64,000 bases of DNA from Catenaria anguillulae PL171 (lineage: Eukaryota; Blastocladiomycota; Blastocladiomycetes; Blastocladiales; Catenariaceae), in the NCBI GenBank assembly GCA_002102555.1, contig MCFL01000072.1:1-64000 (forward strand), written 5' to 3'. A program made the position numbers and the translations under genes. This document shows, piece after piece, positions 51,412 through 63,400 of this stretch. How positions within the stretch are numbered: the first letter of the stretch is position 1; every line of letters begins with the position of its first letter. The notes under the pieces were generated by a model. The model did not search any database. It was not told the origin of the DNA and saw only the letters and a list, made by a program, of their open reading frames with translations.

Positions 51412-54400
51412 GATTCGGAGAGCGACACGGAGCCGTCCAACATGGTCTACGGCAGCGTCAACGCCGTGTCGTTGTTGGGGTCGGATGACGAAGTCGAATC
51501 CAGGACAATGGTACAACGTCTCGCAAGCGAACCGCCCGCGGACGCAAGGTCGCGGATTCTCGTCACACACCAGCGACGATTCAAGTAGTTCTGAATCGTC
51601 CAGCTCGTCCAACTCTTCCTCCGAAGCCGAGGCTGACGGGTACAACTCACCGCCATCAAACGCCGCCGTGTCGCTCGGCCGGCGCAAGCCTGCATCTCGT
51701 GGCCGCACAAGAAGGCTCGATCACGCCGTCTGACTCGATCTACTCCGATGCAGCTGCGCTCCGCTTCTCAACGCGTCGAAAAGCGCCATCAGCTATGCCG
51801 AAAACGGTGCCGACGATTTTGAAAGTTCCGACTCAGAATCAGATGCGTCTGAAAGCAATGGATATGCGTCACCAACACCGGACGAAGAAGAGGTGTGCAT
51901 CGAAAAAGTGTTGGATCATCGTGTCGTTGAGGTCAAGGGCGAGGGTATAGTCTCTTTTTTTCGCGAGTTCTTTGCTTGGCCGATCCATGCTTCTGCTCAC
52001 GCTTATTCTTCCCATTTTTGCAATTTGCCAGATGGGGAAGTCGACGAGTCCATGCCACCGATCGTGCAATACCTTATCAAATGGAAGTCCAAGTCTCACC
52101 TCCACAACACTTGGCAAAGCGAAAGCGATTTGCGCACCACCAAGGGGCACAAGAAGCTTCTCAATTACATCAAGCTCGTCGAGGTCGAACAAGAACGTGC
52201 CGGTTCGCAGGAGGACGACGACGAGGACCGCAACATCCGTCTCGAACTGGCCCGCGCAATGCTAGAAGAGTACAAGCAAGTAGAGCGCGTCATCGCTGCG
52301 CAAGAAGTCGAGAATGACGTTGGGGAGGCAGAGATGGAGTACTTGTGCAAGTGGCGCCGGTTGGACTATTGCGAGTGTACATGGGAGTCGTCCGGCAGTA
52401 TTACGCCTCAGTTTCAAGCGGAGGTGGATGCTTACTACGAGCGGCAGCAATCCGTCTTTCTTCCCGCTCGCGGCAAGTCCTTTGGTCCGCACGACAAGCG
52501 ACCTCGTCCGTCATCCCGGGAGCAACCTGCCTTTGTCAAGGCTGGGCAGCTCCGCGATTACCAACTTCTCGGAGTCGCATGGATGTTGCATTTGTGGTCC
52601 CGCAACGAGAACGGTATTTTAGCCGACGAAATGGGGTTGGGCAAGACGATTCAGACCATCACTGCGCTCAATTGCCTCATGCAAGATTACCACGTCCATG
52701 GGCCGTTTCTTGTCGTCGTCCCCTTGTCGGTCATTCACTCGTGGCAGTCCGAGTTTTCCAAGTGGGCTCCCGAGATGAACGTCATTGTTTACATTGGAAA
52801 CAAGGAGTCACGCGACATGATTCGCGAATACGAGTTTTTCCAAGACAATCTGCCCAAAAAAGCAGGTCCGCAACGCCGCGCGCGCTACTTCAAGCCAATG
52901 TGCTCTTGACCACGTTTGAGCTCATTCTCAAAGACCAAGCAGAGCTCAAGTCGATCAAGTGGGAGTTTCTCGCCGTCGATGAAGGTACTGGTTCACCTCA
53001 AGGGATTTTGCGGCTACTCCTTTAAGCTCTAACGCTAATCAACACTTCACATAGCGCATCGTCTTAAGAATTCGGGATCACAGCTTTATGAAGCGTTGCG
53101 CGACTTTACCACGGCCAACCGTTTGCTTATCACTGGAACCCCGCTTCAAAACACTATTGGCGAACTCAACGCCTTGATTCAGTTTCTCATGCCCGAAAAG
53201 TTTGGCGATTTGGAAGACTTTGATGTGCGCCTAGGCGAAGAAGGTAACGAGGATAAGATTCGGCATTTGCATGAGCGGCTGCGTCCGTACATGTTGCGCC
53301 GTCTGAAACGTGACGTTGAAAAGTCCTTGCCCAACAAGACAGAGCGCATTCTGCGTGTGGATTTGGCGCCCATGCAAGTCGAATGGTACAAGGGCATCCT
53401 CACCCGTAACTTTGCCGTGCTCAACGGTACCTCGGCGCCCGGCCAGCGTGTTTCGCTGCTCAATGTGTCATGGAACTCAAGAAAGCGAGCAACCATCCAT
53501 TCTTGTTCGCAAGTGCGGAAAACCAAGTCCTAGGTCAAGCTGATTTGTCTCCTTCCGACACTCTTCGCGCAATTTTGGTTCACTCAGGGAAAATGTTATT
53601 GCTTGACAAGCTACTCGGTCGGTTGAAGTCCGGTGGTCACCGTGTGCTCATCTTTTCGCAGATGGTGCGCATGCTCGATTTGTTGACCGACTATTTGACG
53701 CTCCGCGAGTACCAATTTCAGCGACTGGACGGGTCTGTCCCCGCCGAGCAACGCAAAAAGGCAGTAGAGCAATTTAATGCCCCGGACTCCAGGGATTTCG
53801 TGTTTTTGCTGTCGACACGCGCCGGTGGACTTGGCCTCAACTTGACGTCGGCCGACACGGTGGTCATTTTTGATTCAGATTGGAACCCCGCCAACGATTT
53901 ACAAGCCATGGGTACACCATTCTCTTTCATTGTTCTTGGTTCTGTTTTTCAACCCTTCTTGCTCAACTGGTTTTTTTTCTCCACTTGCAGCTCGCGCCCA
54001 TCGTATTGGTCAAACCAAGACCGTCCACGTGTATCGCCTTGTCTCAAAGAATACGATTGAGGAGGAGATCATTGAGCGCGCCAAACGAAAAATGATTCTC
54101 GAGTACTGTATCATCAAGCAAATGGACACGTCTGGTCTTCATGTTCTCCAAGGATCAAGCAAGGCTCTCGCCACCGGCCCTCTTGCCGGGTTGTCTGGTC
54201 ACAAGATGGTGAGCGACAAGATTTCCGCGACGAACTGTCCGCCATTCTCAAGTTCGGTGCCCAAGATTTATTTTCCAAGGGCGCTACCGCCAAGGAACAA
54301 CTTGACGACGCCGATCTCGACGACATTTTGGCCAGCGCCGAAGAAAACGAGGCCAAGGAAAAGAAGACACTTGACGACATTGATGCCGCGGCTGCCGCTG

Positions 54401-56856
54401 CGGCAAGCTCATCGTCCACGGCAGACGCGCCGACAGATACCAACGAGTTTTTGGATCAGTTTCGGGTCACGGAGTTTGGTTTGGATCAACTCAAGTGGGA
54501 AGACATCATTCCCGAGGACGATCGCAAGGCCGCCGAGGAGGAGGAGCGCAGACGCGCGGAAGAGGAGCAACGTGTACTTGAGGAAGAGATTGCCATGCGG
54601 AAGTACCGCAAGGGGAACACGTCCAATGACGCTGGCTCAACGACTGCGGACGATGCCCCTCCGACCAAGAAGAACGTGCGAACAACGGCAAGGCAAAGGC
54701 AGCGCGTCTCAACTGCCACCGACGATGGTACCCCGGCTCCTCTCACCGAAAAAGAGATTCGCGCCTTGTCGCGCTCTATTTGTCGATTTGGCGACATTGA
54801 CAACCGGTTGCAACAAATCATTGTCGACGCACATCTCCAGTCCAAGAATGCCGAGCTGGTGGAACGCACGGCGCGGGAAATGGTTGCAACGTGTCAAGCC
54901 GCGTTTGCAGAGGCCGAGCCGCCCGCCCGCAACGTGACTGCCATGTACAACGGCATCTCCCTCAACGCATCCCAAGTCGTCAACCGCGTCCGTGAGCTGT
55001 CCGTGCTCTGTTCCATCTTGTCAACGTATATGAAGAGCGGCGACGCCGTTGAGCTTTCAAACTGGCGTGTCCCCTACCATCTGAAGTCCGTCGCCAACTG
55101 GAGCGCGTCTTGGACTCCGCGCGAGGATTCAGTTCTTGTTGTCGGAATTTACCGCCATGGCTTTGGAAACTGGCACGCCATCCGAATGGATGATTCGCTT
55201 GCTCTTACGGACAAGATGTTTCTGTCCGAGTCCGAAAAGGACAAGGCACCGCGTCAAGAGCATCTCGCGCGTCGGGCCGAGTACATCCTCAAGCTTCTTC
55301 AAGACAAGCAAACCGGTGGTCCATCTGCTCCGCGCCCACGGGCACGCGCCCCCGCACCCGCGACTGCTGCCCCAAAGCCCACCGCCGCGTCAATGATGGC
55401 CAAAAAGCCGAGTGCTGGCTCATCATCAAATGCAGCTGTCGGAGGTCCTCGCCGCAAGACCATCACAGATTTCTTCTCGCCCGTCAAAACCACTGCTTCC
55501 GATAGGACGCTAGCTAACAAGAGTGACGTAGTCACCCTGAGCGACGAGGATACGTTGAGCAGTGATTTAAGCGATTTGGAGAGCATGGTGGATGACAAGG
55601 ACGGTCCCAAGAAGACAAAGGCCAAGCGCAAAGCAAAGGACAAGTCTTTGGTGGCGGTCGTCGAGGACGAGGTCAAGAAAAAACCCAGGAGAAAAGCGCC
55701 GAGCGAAAGTAAGGTGAAGAAGGTGGCCACCAAGAAGTCGACCGCCGCTGCTGCAAAGCCAGATGGCGCCAAGGACACGGTACCCGCTGCAACTACCGTC
55801 ACCGCAAGCAAGTTGACTGGCGACACGGCCTCGCAGCCCCACGACAGTCTGAGTGACTTGTCAGATTCGGATCTCGATGCCCTTACCAATTCCGAATCAG
55901 GCGCGTCCCGCATGAAGCCCGTCGAAAAAGCCCTATTGGCTTTACGCAACACGGCAACGCTCGAGGATGCGACGCGCAAAGTGGAGGTAACCCGGGATTG
56001 TTTGATTGAGATTGGCGACCACGTTTTAACGTTCCCCGAGTCTGCCCGCCGCGACTTGTGGAAGCATGTCGCCAAATCGTTCCCTCGAAAAGATACCAAG
56101 TGGTCTGTTGTGCAGTCCTTGTACGAAAGGATGTCCAAGCAACAGCAGGCGGCAAACGCCAATGGCGCCGGGCACTCATCGCACGCCGCACCTGCAACGC
56201 TCTCCATGACACCACCACAAGGGCGCTCGACTCCCAGTCTCACCGTTACAAGTTCGTCGCAATCGCGCCCTCCGCTTGGGCTCTCCGCGGAAGCCCATTC
56301 ATCTTCTTCCCCGCGCGCAGACGGCCATGGATCCATTTCTCAGTCCAAAGGCGAGTCGCGTCGCTCTCGCGCTGACAGTTTTCCTCGAAACAGTCATGAG
56401 CATGGCCACCGCTCTGCTGATCGACCCGCGTATCCGTCCTCATCATCCGGATCACATCGCCACTCGCAGCATCGGAGTGAGTATCGCGACCGTGACCGCG
56501 AGCGCGACCGCAACCGCGATCGAGGAGATAGGAGGTATGATGATCGGTCAAGCTCACACCGACACGACGACCGTATTGATCGGACTGGATCGAGGGATCG
56601 AGACAGGGACAGGGACAGGGACAGAGATAGGGAGAGGGAGAGGAGGGATCGGTCGCGCGACCGAGACAGGCGTGAAAGGAGGGCCAGGTCGAGGTCGAGG
56701 GATCGAGATCGTGAGCGCGGTGATTACGATCGGTCGAGCTCCAGGTATGACGACCGACGCTATCGTGATCCACACGTCACAAGCAGCGGCAGCAGCAGCC
56801 GGGCGCGCTCTCGTTCATCCCATCGCTACGAATCACGGCCAAGTTATCGTTCTTGA
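51412..56856 (+). CDS. CHD1-type chromodomain helicase
   Basis: From an acidic, Ser-rich head ([20 protein letters not shown] near 51570) the protein runs through two chromodomains (about 51890-52200 and 52270-52470), the SNF2 ATPase ([20 protein letters not shown] across intron 52985-53054), helicase C ([28 protein letters not shown] across intron 53912-53990), a SANT-SLIDE-like region and the CHD1 C-terminal helical domain (near 55910-56130). Intron 51945-52031 is 87 nt and in frame. It slides nucleosomes on transcribed chromatin. The tail (about 56330-56850) is RS/RD-rich. The frame slips by one base near 52898, 53466 and 54200 in conserved positions; these look like missing bases in the sequence. 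N-terminal exons before 51780 are not fully resolved. Confidence 0.9.
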
Positions 56857-57150
56857 TTCGGAGCTGTTTTGCTTGTATTTGTGAATGTGCAGTAGGCGTT
56901 GATGGTAATCCATCATGTGTATAATTGTTTAGTCTTCCAGCAGAGTCACATATGCATTCGGATTTATTGTTGTCCTTTCCTGTTGAGATGGCATTTTGGT
57001 GAGGCATTGATCTCGTTTATCCAGGCACAAGCACCCGTCTGCACGTGATCGTCGTCGTGAAAAGGAAGGCATAGGAACTCGCGACTTTCTCTCTCCCAGT
57101 TCTGTTGTAATAAAACGTATGATACGATGAAAAAGAGTTAAGGAAAAAAA
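56857..57150. other. Short intergenic region
   Basis: AT-rich spacer of 294 nt between the CHD1 stop and the next ATG, containing an A run just before the ATG at 57151. No gene. Confidence 0.5.
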
Positions 57151-59196
57151 ATGGAAAGTCAAACAGAAATCCTTCATCACCTCCGTGGCCATTCTATCGG
57201 CTTTGACCCGGCGAAGCTTCTCGCGTATGTCGAGTTTCCGTTGGACAAGTTTGAAGCAGTCATTCATCTGCATTCACCAGCACGCAATGTATGCATTGTT
57301 CACACAGTCAACGGCATCAATGATTCACGTCGTGCTAATGAATCGAATCTCCATTCATATCGTTGCGTAGGCCGTACTCATTGGGCAAGACTTGTCAAAG
57401 GATCCCGATTATGACCTTGTCAAACGAAACCCGGTCTTGTACACCCAACTGCGCCGAATGGCGGCTGCCCTCGCCATTCAGGCAAACTGGAAAACCCATC
57501 GCGCTCAACACAAGTATACCCACGTTCGATTCGGTAAAGTGAGCCTTGCGACGCCCGAGGGCTCGACTGATGGAGAGGGTCCTGAATTCGATAACCGAGC
57601 ACCACCACTGAGTGATGTTGCAGACAACACTACAATTGAGTGCCAAGTTAACGTCAAAGTCGGCAGCACTGAGCAAGGGCATTCACAGATTGAACGAACA
57701 TTTGGCTCCAATGCGGCCTCCCATGAAGAATTCTTAGCTCAGCTCCAAATCCAAGAGTGCATGCTCGAAAAGTACACTCGCTTTTGCATTCTGTGCGAAT
57801 CGCTTGGTCGGGTTCCACCATTCTACGACGAGTTTTGTGCGCATAAGATTCAAGCGACGTGGCACTGTTATCGAGCGCGAAAGGCTCTAAAAGCAACGCT
57901 TGAATCGTTTGCCGACGCCCGCGCCAGAGGCGCCAAGGCAACAAATTACCTCGCTCGAGAGCACGAACGCTACAGTGTGGCGCTGTTGCGGAAGAACCGG
58001 GATGTCGCTGCAAGCAGGATTCAGCGAATGTGGAGGAGGTTTTGGGTGCTTATTCTCTCTGCTGCTATGTTGACGCCATTCTGTATTCTATTCTTTGCAG
58101 GGCCATTGCTGACCAGACTTTGCATCATTCAGTATCGCAAAGTCTTCTTGTTCTTGAGGGACCTAATTCGCGCCCGAGAAACATCAGATTGTCGCGCCAT
58201 CCTCAAAGTCATCAATCCGCGAGAGTCTCAACTGGTCGATACGGCGGCAGGAGTTCACATTCGTTTTCGCCTGGGAGGGGTCTGTGATGTTTTCAGAACG
58301 ATATTGCTCGGCGGTCTTTGACGTAAGGAGCTTTTTGAATGTAGCCCGACTTCCCACCAACATTGTACTACAAGGTGTTTGTGCACCGTCCAACAATCGA
58401 CATTGGTTCGTTTGCACCGAGAAACTACGTGAATCCATGCGACCCCCGGAAGGAGAAGTGCTACCGCCGCTTCGAAAACAATGGCTGGCGGCCAGCATTG
58501 CAGCAATCCGAGGTATGTGCCTTGGTTTGCGCACATTGCGAAGTAGATTGCGATGGGACGACTGATAACAATTGCTGTAAAATCGCCTAGCCTTACGAGA
58601 TTTTCAACGACGCGGTGTATCTGAAGTCCACGAGTGTCCGCATTCATACCCGCCATTGCCAAAACAACGGCGCGAGGAAAAGGAGAAGCTCAAAAAGCAA
58701 AAACGTGTCGAATGGATGCGTAAACTGTACCAACTCAACTTGCTTAATGTGAGCAATTCGGAGGGCGTAGCAGACGCGACTCGCGGTCTGGCCAGCTCAC
58801 CAGACACGACTCTATCACCTTTGGCGAAGAGGATGGTCCGATGACGTGCTAGTTTGGTGGGCGAGTGCATTGGATTTCGAGCAGTACTCGAAGGACTGGG
58901 CTGTTTTGGCGACGGCCGCGACATTTGAGACCCAAAAGCAAGGGCGCAAATTAGCAGGGCAACCCATCACGGATGAGCTTGGGAGACTCTTGGGAAGAAT
59001 CTCACCAAGCATGTTTGGTGAAGAGGACGATGATCAAGAAGAATTCGGGGCTGGGCTGTTGTCGACGGCCAGCAGCAGAGCGTCCTCAGCAAAACATCGA
59101 GACATGGGACCTTTCGGTCGCACAGGTAGCCCCAGTGTACTCCCTGCAATCGCCCGTGTTGCCCCTGATGTCCTCCCGGAGTCTGTTAGCATGTGA
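57151..59196 (+). CDS. C11orf65/MFI-like IQ-motif protein
   Basis: Start ATG 57151 (MESQTEILHHLRGHSIGFDP). Intron 57289-57370 (82 nt) joins SPARN to AVLIGQDLSKDPDYDLVKRN. Two IQ-like helices follow (ALAIQANWKTHRAQHKY and KIQATWHCYRARKALK), and a third, RIQRMWRRF. After further introns come VHIRFRLGG, then FPPTLYYKVFVHRPTIDIGS and FENNGWRP, then KKQKRVEWMRKLYQLNLLN and DDVLVWWASALDFEQYSKDW. That order matches the vertebrate C11orf65/MFI family as I recall it. Role is poorly known; IQ motifs suggest calmodulin binding. The frame shifts between about 58600 and 58845 without clear introns, probably sequence errors. GTGAGT at 59194 could be a donor linking to the kinase that follows. Confidence 0.7.
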
Positions 59197-59308
59197 GTGC
59201 ATCCATCCTATTCCTCCCACGTTTGGACGACATTCGTGGAAAGACAAGTTTGGGTTTGCTTTCGTCGCAGAACAATAGAACCCATGGCTTTCACCATGAA
59301 TGGCATAA

Positions 59309-60304
59309 TTGATCTCCGCCATACAAGTACAGGAAACCGCTGGCACAACCCCAGGAAGAATTGCCTTTGTGGGAGCGCGAAGCAAGCGGCACTTGAGCAA
59401 TCTATGTGAGACACTTGCTTCGAGGTCCAATCCTTCCACAGGCGTGCACCGTCGACTGGTGATAAAGGCGGTTCGCCTTGAAAACACGGCAAAGGTATCC
59501 AGCAAATCGTGGCCAGAGCGGGAGCTCGAAATTTTGCAATCCGTGTCCCACCGAAATGTCTGCCACTTGGTGGCTTGGGCGTGGGATTTCACTCATCACG
59601 TTTTGTACATTGGCACAACCTATGCGGATGCTGGTATTGATCTTTGCCAACAGTCGTCGACTCAACGACTACATAATTGACCTTTATTCACACACCACAG
59701 GTGATTTGCAAAGCTACCTCAAGCACAGGCGACAGCGCCCACTTAGCGACTTTTCGCTGCTCTCCATTACCCTTCAACTTTGCGAAGCACTCGGATATCT
59801 CCATTCCGTAGGCCTCATCCATCGAGATGTGAAATCAAGCAACGTTTTCTTACAGCGAATTTATGATCAAGAGGCCCGGCAGCGTTTGGGAAAGTTTCTG
59901 GTCGTCCTGGGTGATTTAGGTGAAGCGCGGGTCTTGTCCAATTCCAGCTCAGTTGCATCCAGTATGGTGGGTTCGCCGGCGTACTGGAGCCCCGAGTTGT
60001 GCGTGGGGGCCAAGTATCATCGAGCTGCGGATGTGTGGGCACTCGGCATCGTGCTCTATGAGAGCGCTACACTCACTCGCCATTCCAAGGGCACTCGCTT
60101 GTGACATTGATGCAGAGCATAGTTCATGACAGACTAACCTTCCCAAAGGACTGGGATGTTTCCATTGGGCGGCGAGCGATTGAGCCCATCATCAAGGGTG
60201 CACTTATCAAGCATCAAACGGACCGGTGGACCATGCGCACGATTCTTCAGGTCCTTGTTGGGTTTAGGCGTTCTTCAAAGTACAGCGCAGCGCAGCAAGT
60301 GTAA
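59309..60304 (+). CDS. Protein kinase, NEK-like
   Basis: The N-lobe has LVIKAVRLEN (the Lys) and PERELEILQSVSH (helix C Glu). Intron 59634-59700 (67 nt) joins YADAG to GDLQSYLKHR. The C-lobe has IHRDVKSSNVFL, GDLGEAR (DLG in place of DFG), VGSPAYWSPELC and DVWALGIVLYE. Then, after a one-base slip near 60072, THSPFQGHSLVTLMQSI and TDRWTMRTIL follow, to the TAA at 60302-60304. DLG, SPAYWSPE and the DLQSYL hinge fit NEK or a NEK-like group. No clear glycine-rich loop is visible before the Lys, so the first exon is uncertain. It may be a separate gene or the C-terminal part of the preceding MFI-like gene. Confidence 0.75.
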
Positions 60305-60419
60305 TGTGAACATCAGGTTTCTCTTGCATTGTAAATACACAAAAATTGAGATGACTGAACTCTGGAAGCAAGATGAAACGACCAGATGATACAAGGATGA
60401 ATATACAAACACTTGGTCC
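60305..60419. other. Convergent spacer between kinase and UBR1
   Basis: Only 115 nt separate the two stop codons. The genes converge, so 3' UTRs probably overlap or are very short. Confidence 0.6.
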
Positions 60420-63400
60420 TCACATGGTCTCCCACCCACCAGTATCATGGGACCCCTCCATCTTCCTCGCCAACAACGACCCGGCATCCTGGCTGCACCA
60501 CAATTTCTCCAATTCTCGATACCTGCCTGCATGCAACGTCATGGGCCGTCCCCTGCGATGTCCTAAATCTGGCTCGCCATGCGCATCCAAGTACGGTAAT
60601 GGTACAAAGTACCCCTTCTCCTCATGCAACAGCAACAGCGCGGCGCGATTCAAGTCCAAAAAGTAGCCTACGTCACCGCTGCATTGCGCCATGTGCTGGG
60701 TGCACTCGCCGCGGCCAATTGCATCTGTGCAACAGAACGACTGCATGCACATGCGCGCTCCGCACACAAGGCACTGGGCCACGTCGCGCGGGGCGGTGCC
60801 GCATTGGTCACAGATAAAGTCCACGCGTCGGGCGAGAAGAACGTCAAGGCGCGGTGGGAGCGAAATCAGATGGTAGGACCAGTGGTAGTCGAGGAAGGCG
60901 CGCGCGGGTAGTGACGGACCGGACCACGGCTTTGGCGGCCATTGGACACCAAGCACGTGCGAAAGTTGCTCGTGTTCGGTTGAAAAGTCAATATACGGCG
61001 AGATGAAGAGGCTGGCTGTTGCAGCTGCACGAAGTAGCATGGCCTTGCGAAGGAACACAAGCACGCGGTCGGGTCCCTCTTGCTGATGCGCAATGGACAT
61101 TGCTGATGACAGATAAGCCGGCCACCGATCCTCGCCATCTCCGAAAGTTGCGACAGCAAACAGAGTCTTGATGACGAGCCAAGCAAATGGGTCTGTCGCC
61201 GGCAAATGGTGCACCTCCAACCCGTTCGCATGCTGCCACAGCGCCGCAGGCGCCGACGCTACAACATTCATGACCAACTGGCGCAAAAACGGCAGCATAT
61301 GGCTGGGCAACCGCTGGACAATGAGCGGCGAGCCAGGTGTCCACGCAGGCACCAAATCTGTGCCGTCGCCTGACCCTGTTATCGATGGCCGATACGCAAT
61401 CTCCAAGCACGCAAGCGTGTACACGAGGGTCGATAACAGCGGGTACTGCGCGTCGAGTTGCGGCGTCATGATTGGCGATGCGCCCTGGAACGCGGTCATG
61501 ATGACTGGCCGCCGGCTCGCGTTGCTCATGAGCGTCGGCCGGTGCGACAGCGGCGACTTGACCTTGAGCGTGACTTTGGATTCAAGCGCTGGGTTTCGAC
61601 ACGCACATGCGAGTTGCGGCACGAGAGCGGCAGTCACGAGCGGTGCGGGTGGGTCGCGGTGCCCGTGGAATGCGCGTCCGGACGCGAGGGCTTGCGCCTT
61701 GTGCGTTGGCTGGTGGATAAGAACGAGGGTGTTGCACAAAGTCTTGCATAATGGGCACAGGTACTCTTCAAACAGGGCCAGCTCTGGGTGGTTGCGCGAG
61801 CGTTGCGTTGCTTGGCGGGTCATGATGGTTTGCAAGTATGCGTCGAGGCAGTGTTTGTGTAGGACGTGGCCACATGCGTGAAGGTATAGGCCAGGGAGCG
61901 AGACGGAATCGCCCGGTTGAGAGCTTGACGGGGAAGCAGCAGCGGCCTTTTCGAGGCGCACCATGGAAGACAGTTCGACGCGGGCAGCGTATCCTGCGGG
62001 CTGCGATTCGTCGACAGGAAGTTGACAGACCAGGCATGTTAGTTGCGACGGGTTTCCTGGATCCTCGACCAGCTCGTCCTCATCATCCATGTCGTCATCG
62101 TCAAGTTCATCAGCAAAATTGGCGGCAAATTGGGCTTGCTGCTTTTGCATGGCCTCGAGAATCCGCCGCTGTCGCTCGGCGGCGGCCTGCCTCTTGCTGT
62201 CAGCCGATTGCGCAGATGCGGCCGCTGAGGCTGAAGCGTCAGACTCTTGGCTGACTTGCATGGCATCCGGGTCGTCGACCGAGGCGGGGCTGGGAGGGCC
62301 GACGGGATCCGATTGCGAATTTGTGCCATGATGTGCTCGTGAAGCCCACTGCTTGACGGGAGACTGATCACGGCGTCGAGCAGGTCTGGGTGTGCCAGCA
62401 AGAACCACTCCCACGCGGAATGCGACGAGCTTGCAGCGGCGGGTGAATCTGGACGTGGGGCTACTGCCGCTGCTGGAGGAAGCGTGAGCGGGCTGTCGGA
62501 TCGCAACTCCCAAGTGCCAGGGATGCTCATGGCGCTCGACTGAACCGTAGTCGAGACTGAACTGTGGCCCGAGGCAGTTGTTGCTGCTCTTGGTGGACAG
62601 GAAACGCCGGAATCTTTGGCCATGATGGCCAGCAACATGAGCGAGGCCTCGACAAGCGGCCAGTGGTTGCGCTCCTGCGCAAAGGCAATGACACGAACAA
62701 GCCAGGTGGCGAGCGTCGGGTGGAACAAAAACTCGAGCATTGACGGGCTGACTGGGTCGGGAATCTTGACCAAATTCTTTTCTTTGAGCAGCTTGGCTAC
62801 TTCAAGGCGGGCGTTGCGGTTGAGGTACTTGAACATGGGATGCACCTCGGCAAGAAACTCGGGCTTGAGCGTGAACTTTGCGCCAGAGCCGTACGAGTCC
62901 AAGAAGGAGCCTTCAGAAGCAACCATGGTGGTGGCGAGCAGGTCGAGAATGGCATCCAGCTGCGTATCTACAGCATCAAGAATCGGGGCGGGCAGATCCG
63001 CCGTCAGCTCCGAGTAGGTCTTTGGCTTGACAATCAAACTGTGAATGATGCCACGCCGTGCTCGCTCGTGCATGTCCAAGTTGGGATCGTCGGTCGCAAG
63101 GGTCACAAACAAGAGCAACAGATCCTCCATGACTGCCATGGTTTTCGCCACGTCCTCGGCCATTCCCGGGTCGACACGATCCGGGTACAAACCAAACCGG
63201 TCCAAGATCCACGGCACTGCAGATGACGGTGCGCACTGCGCAGCGAGCTGCACCAGCGCAATATCGGCATCGTACAATTCAGACCGAAACCGTGGGTCCA
63301 TGGCATAGTAATGCACGAGCGACCGAATGACTGCGCCATTCCTGACCCACAACCCTGCCTGCACATGCGACACGAGCGCCACACTGCTCAACGGTTCGTC

